Shown here: positions 62,777-64,000 of the stretch, one piece after another
Numbering within the stretch: position 1 is the first letter of the stretch
Layout of the letters: each line of letters starts with the position of its first letter
DNA from: Macrotrachela quadricornifera
Lineage: Eukaryota; Rotifera; Eurotatoria; Philodinida; Philodinidae
Assembly: GCA_022393335.1 (NCBI GenBank)
Contig: JAJEKB010001138.1
Location: forward strand, 144,356 to 208,355
Reading direction: 5' to 3'
Length of the DNA: 64,000 nucleotides
Made by a program: the position numbers and the translations under genes
Notes under the pieces: model-generated
What the model was told of the DNA's origin: nothing
What the model saw: the letters and a program-made list of their open reading frames with translations, nothing else
Databases searched by the model: none

Positions 62777-64000
62777 TTAACCATTCAATCTTCCATCAAT
62801 ATCTTTCTTAATTCCGGCCATAAATACTTTCATACCAGTATATGTTTCATCGCATACACCAGGCGCAAGTTCCGGTGGTAAAACAAAACCAGTTCCTGAT
62901 TCACCTAATTTATTTAAAAAAAACTATTAATTTTTACTATAAAATAAAAACAAAAGAGATTACGTTGTGTAGGTGGAAGTTCAATTGTATATGAAAAAGG
63001 AATTTTTAAAACATCATAAGCCCAGTCAACAGTACTACCACTAGCAATATCTAAACAATAAATAAATTTAAATTTTCTTTTTAAATATATAAAAACAAAA
63101 TCTACATAATAATCGAGCAATACTTCCAACTTCATATGCTCTATTATTAACAGCTTGAATAGCTGCTGCACCACTTTTTGCTAATGCTTCTAATTTGGCA
63201 TAATCAGATGGTAAATTTGTTGTATAACCATACTAAATATTTTCAATTAAAACTATCTTCATAAAAAGAAAACAAAAATATTAACTTACGGGTGTACTAA
63301 AACACAAAAAAAAGACCAAGTTCATTTATTTAATAATAATTAAAAGAAGAGAAAAGCAAAAATAGGTTTATACTTACAACCACCATTGGCCATATGAATG
63401 AAAGGACATATACATATCCCATGTACCAATTTTTGATTGTAGATAGTTCACTACATTTTGTGTTTCGATTTCACTTCCACCTGAGCTACCTTTCATAGGG
63501 AATAAACAGAAAACAATGTATATATATCAAAATTGATTTCTCTTGATAATTACCAGCAAATGTTTCACTGCATGGACTACTGCTAGCACCACCTTTCAGA
63601 AGATAAAAAAAAAATTAAAAATAGTATTGATCTGAATTCTTTCTTTTCTATACCAGTATTCCATCTCCATGGATAATTACGATTGAGATCAACACCGTAA
63701 CATAGTGAACCACTATTTCGAGCACGACTCTTACGCCATAATCGATTCTATATTTGATTATTTTTTTAATTAAATATTAATATTTTAAAAAATAAAAATA
63801 CTTACACCAGTGGTTCGACTAAATTCATATCCTTAAATTATAAAAAGAAAAAAGTAGAAATAGAATAATTTAATTTACATTTGATTTTTTTACCATCTGG
63901 ATTAAGTGATGGAGCAATATAAACTGTCCAATAATCGAGTAATTCACGTATTGTAGGATCATTTTTCTTATATTCTTCAATTAATTTATCAACCATCCAA
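62777..64000 (-). CDS. Metallocarboxypeptidase, A-like (M14A), 5' end beyond the window
   Basis: Nine minus-strand exons are visible: 63894-64000 (continues past the edge), 63806-63831, 63654-63747, 63554-63592, 63378-63489, 63290-63296, 63106-63232, 62964-63050 and 62777-62904. Family stretches are [38 protein letters not shown] (Asn-Arg substrate-binding pair), [23 protein letters not shown] (third zinc ligand His) and [11 protein letters not shown]. The catalytic Glu lies in YTIELPPTQ. The HxxE zinc motif and propeptide are outside the window. Val in STVDW takes the place of Ile255 of carboxypeptidase A, which suggests a preference for hydrophobic C-terminal residues. It is probably secreted and digestive. 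One exon is only 7 nt. Confidence 0.92.

Overview
This is nuclear DNA of an AT-rich invertebrate animal. Nearly every gene is split by GT-AG introns, mostly 45-60 bp long with a few of 0.3-1.8 kb. The protein set is animal (ARL13B, CCDC85-like, AP-1 gamma, PRMT7, a peptide-type GPCR). Extreme AT codon bias, tiny introns, and unpaired 3' splice sites just before many start codons (as expected of spliced-leader trans-splicing) fit a bdelloid rotifer such as Adineta or Rotaria. That assignment is inference, not proof. I saw no rRNA or tRNA gene, CRISPR array or prokaryotic operon.

Layout. 1-12.6 kb, plus strand: a rhodopsin-type GPCR, a 78-residue protein, COPE, OSGEP/KAE1, PEX10 and PRMT7, with a small hAT-like MITE before PEX10. 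12.6-22.1 kb: a long regulatory-looking spacer with CpG-richer patches, then a 15-exon gene for a protein with about 14 C2H2 zinc fingers; its largest intron holds a fold-back transposon. 22.1-26.8 kb: gene-free, with a near-palindrome of about 0.9 kb. 26.8-32.0 kb, minus strand: UBR7 and CCT8. 33.8-39.6 kb, plus strand: two paralogous secreted proteins (NTR/NtA-like, Thr-rich stalk or tail, hydrophobic C terminus) flanking ARL13B. 39.6-43.6 kb: gene-free, with a cluster of CGTAAA/TTTACG motifs. 43.6-47.2 kb: a RING/TRAF-type zinc-finger protein and an LRR protein with a Cys-rich tail. 47.4-54.9 kb, minus strand: cytosolic HSP70 with a heat-shock element, and AP-1 gamma in 19 exons. 54.9-59.2 kb: mostly empty. 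59.2-60.5 kb: CCDC85-like. 60.6-64.0 kb, minus strand: a Thr-rich membrane-anchored protein and the 3' part of a carboxypeptidase A-like gene that runs off the right edge.

The genes are mostly unrelated housekeeping functions: vesicle coats (COPE, AP-1 gamma), protein folding (CCT8, HSP70), ubiquitin transfer (UBR7, PEX10, the RING protein), tRNA modification (OSGEP), arginine methylation (PRMT7) and cilia (ARL13B). No operon-like pathway is evident. Exon joints were set by hand so that each junction is GT-AG, keeps the reading frame and, where a family is named, keeps similarity to it; they are not backed by transcripts. The strongest second-look items are the two large inverted-repeat elements, the likely trans-splice acceptors, the secreted NTR-like pair, the zinc-finger protein with a repeated EEAE motif, a 7-nt microexon and two introns whose retention would give new isoforms.
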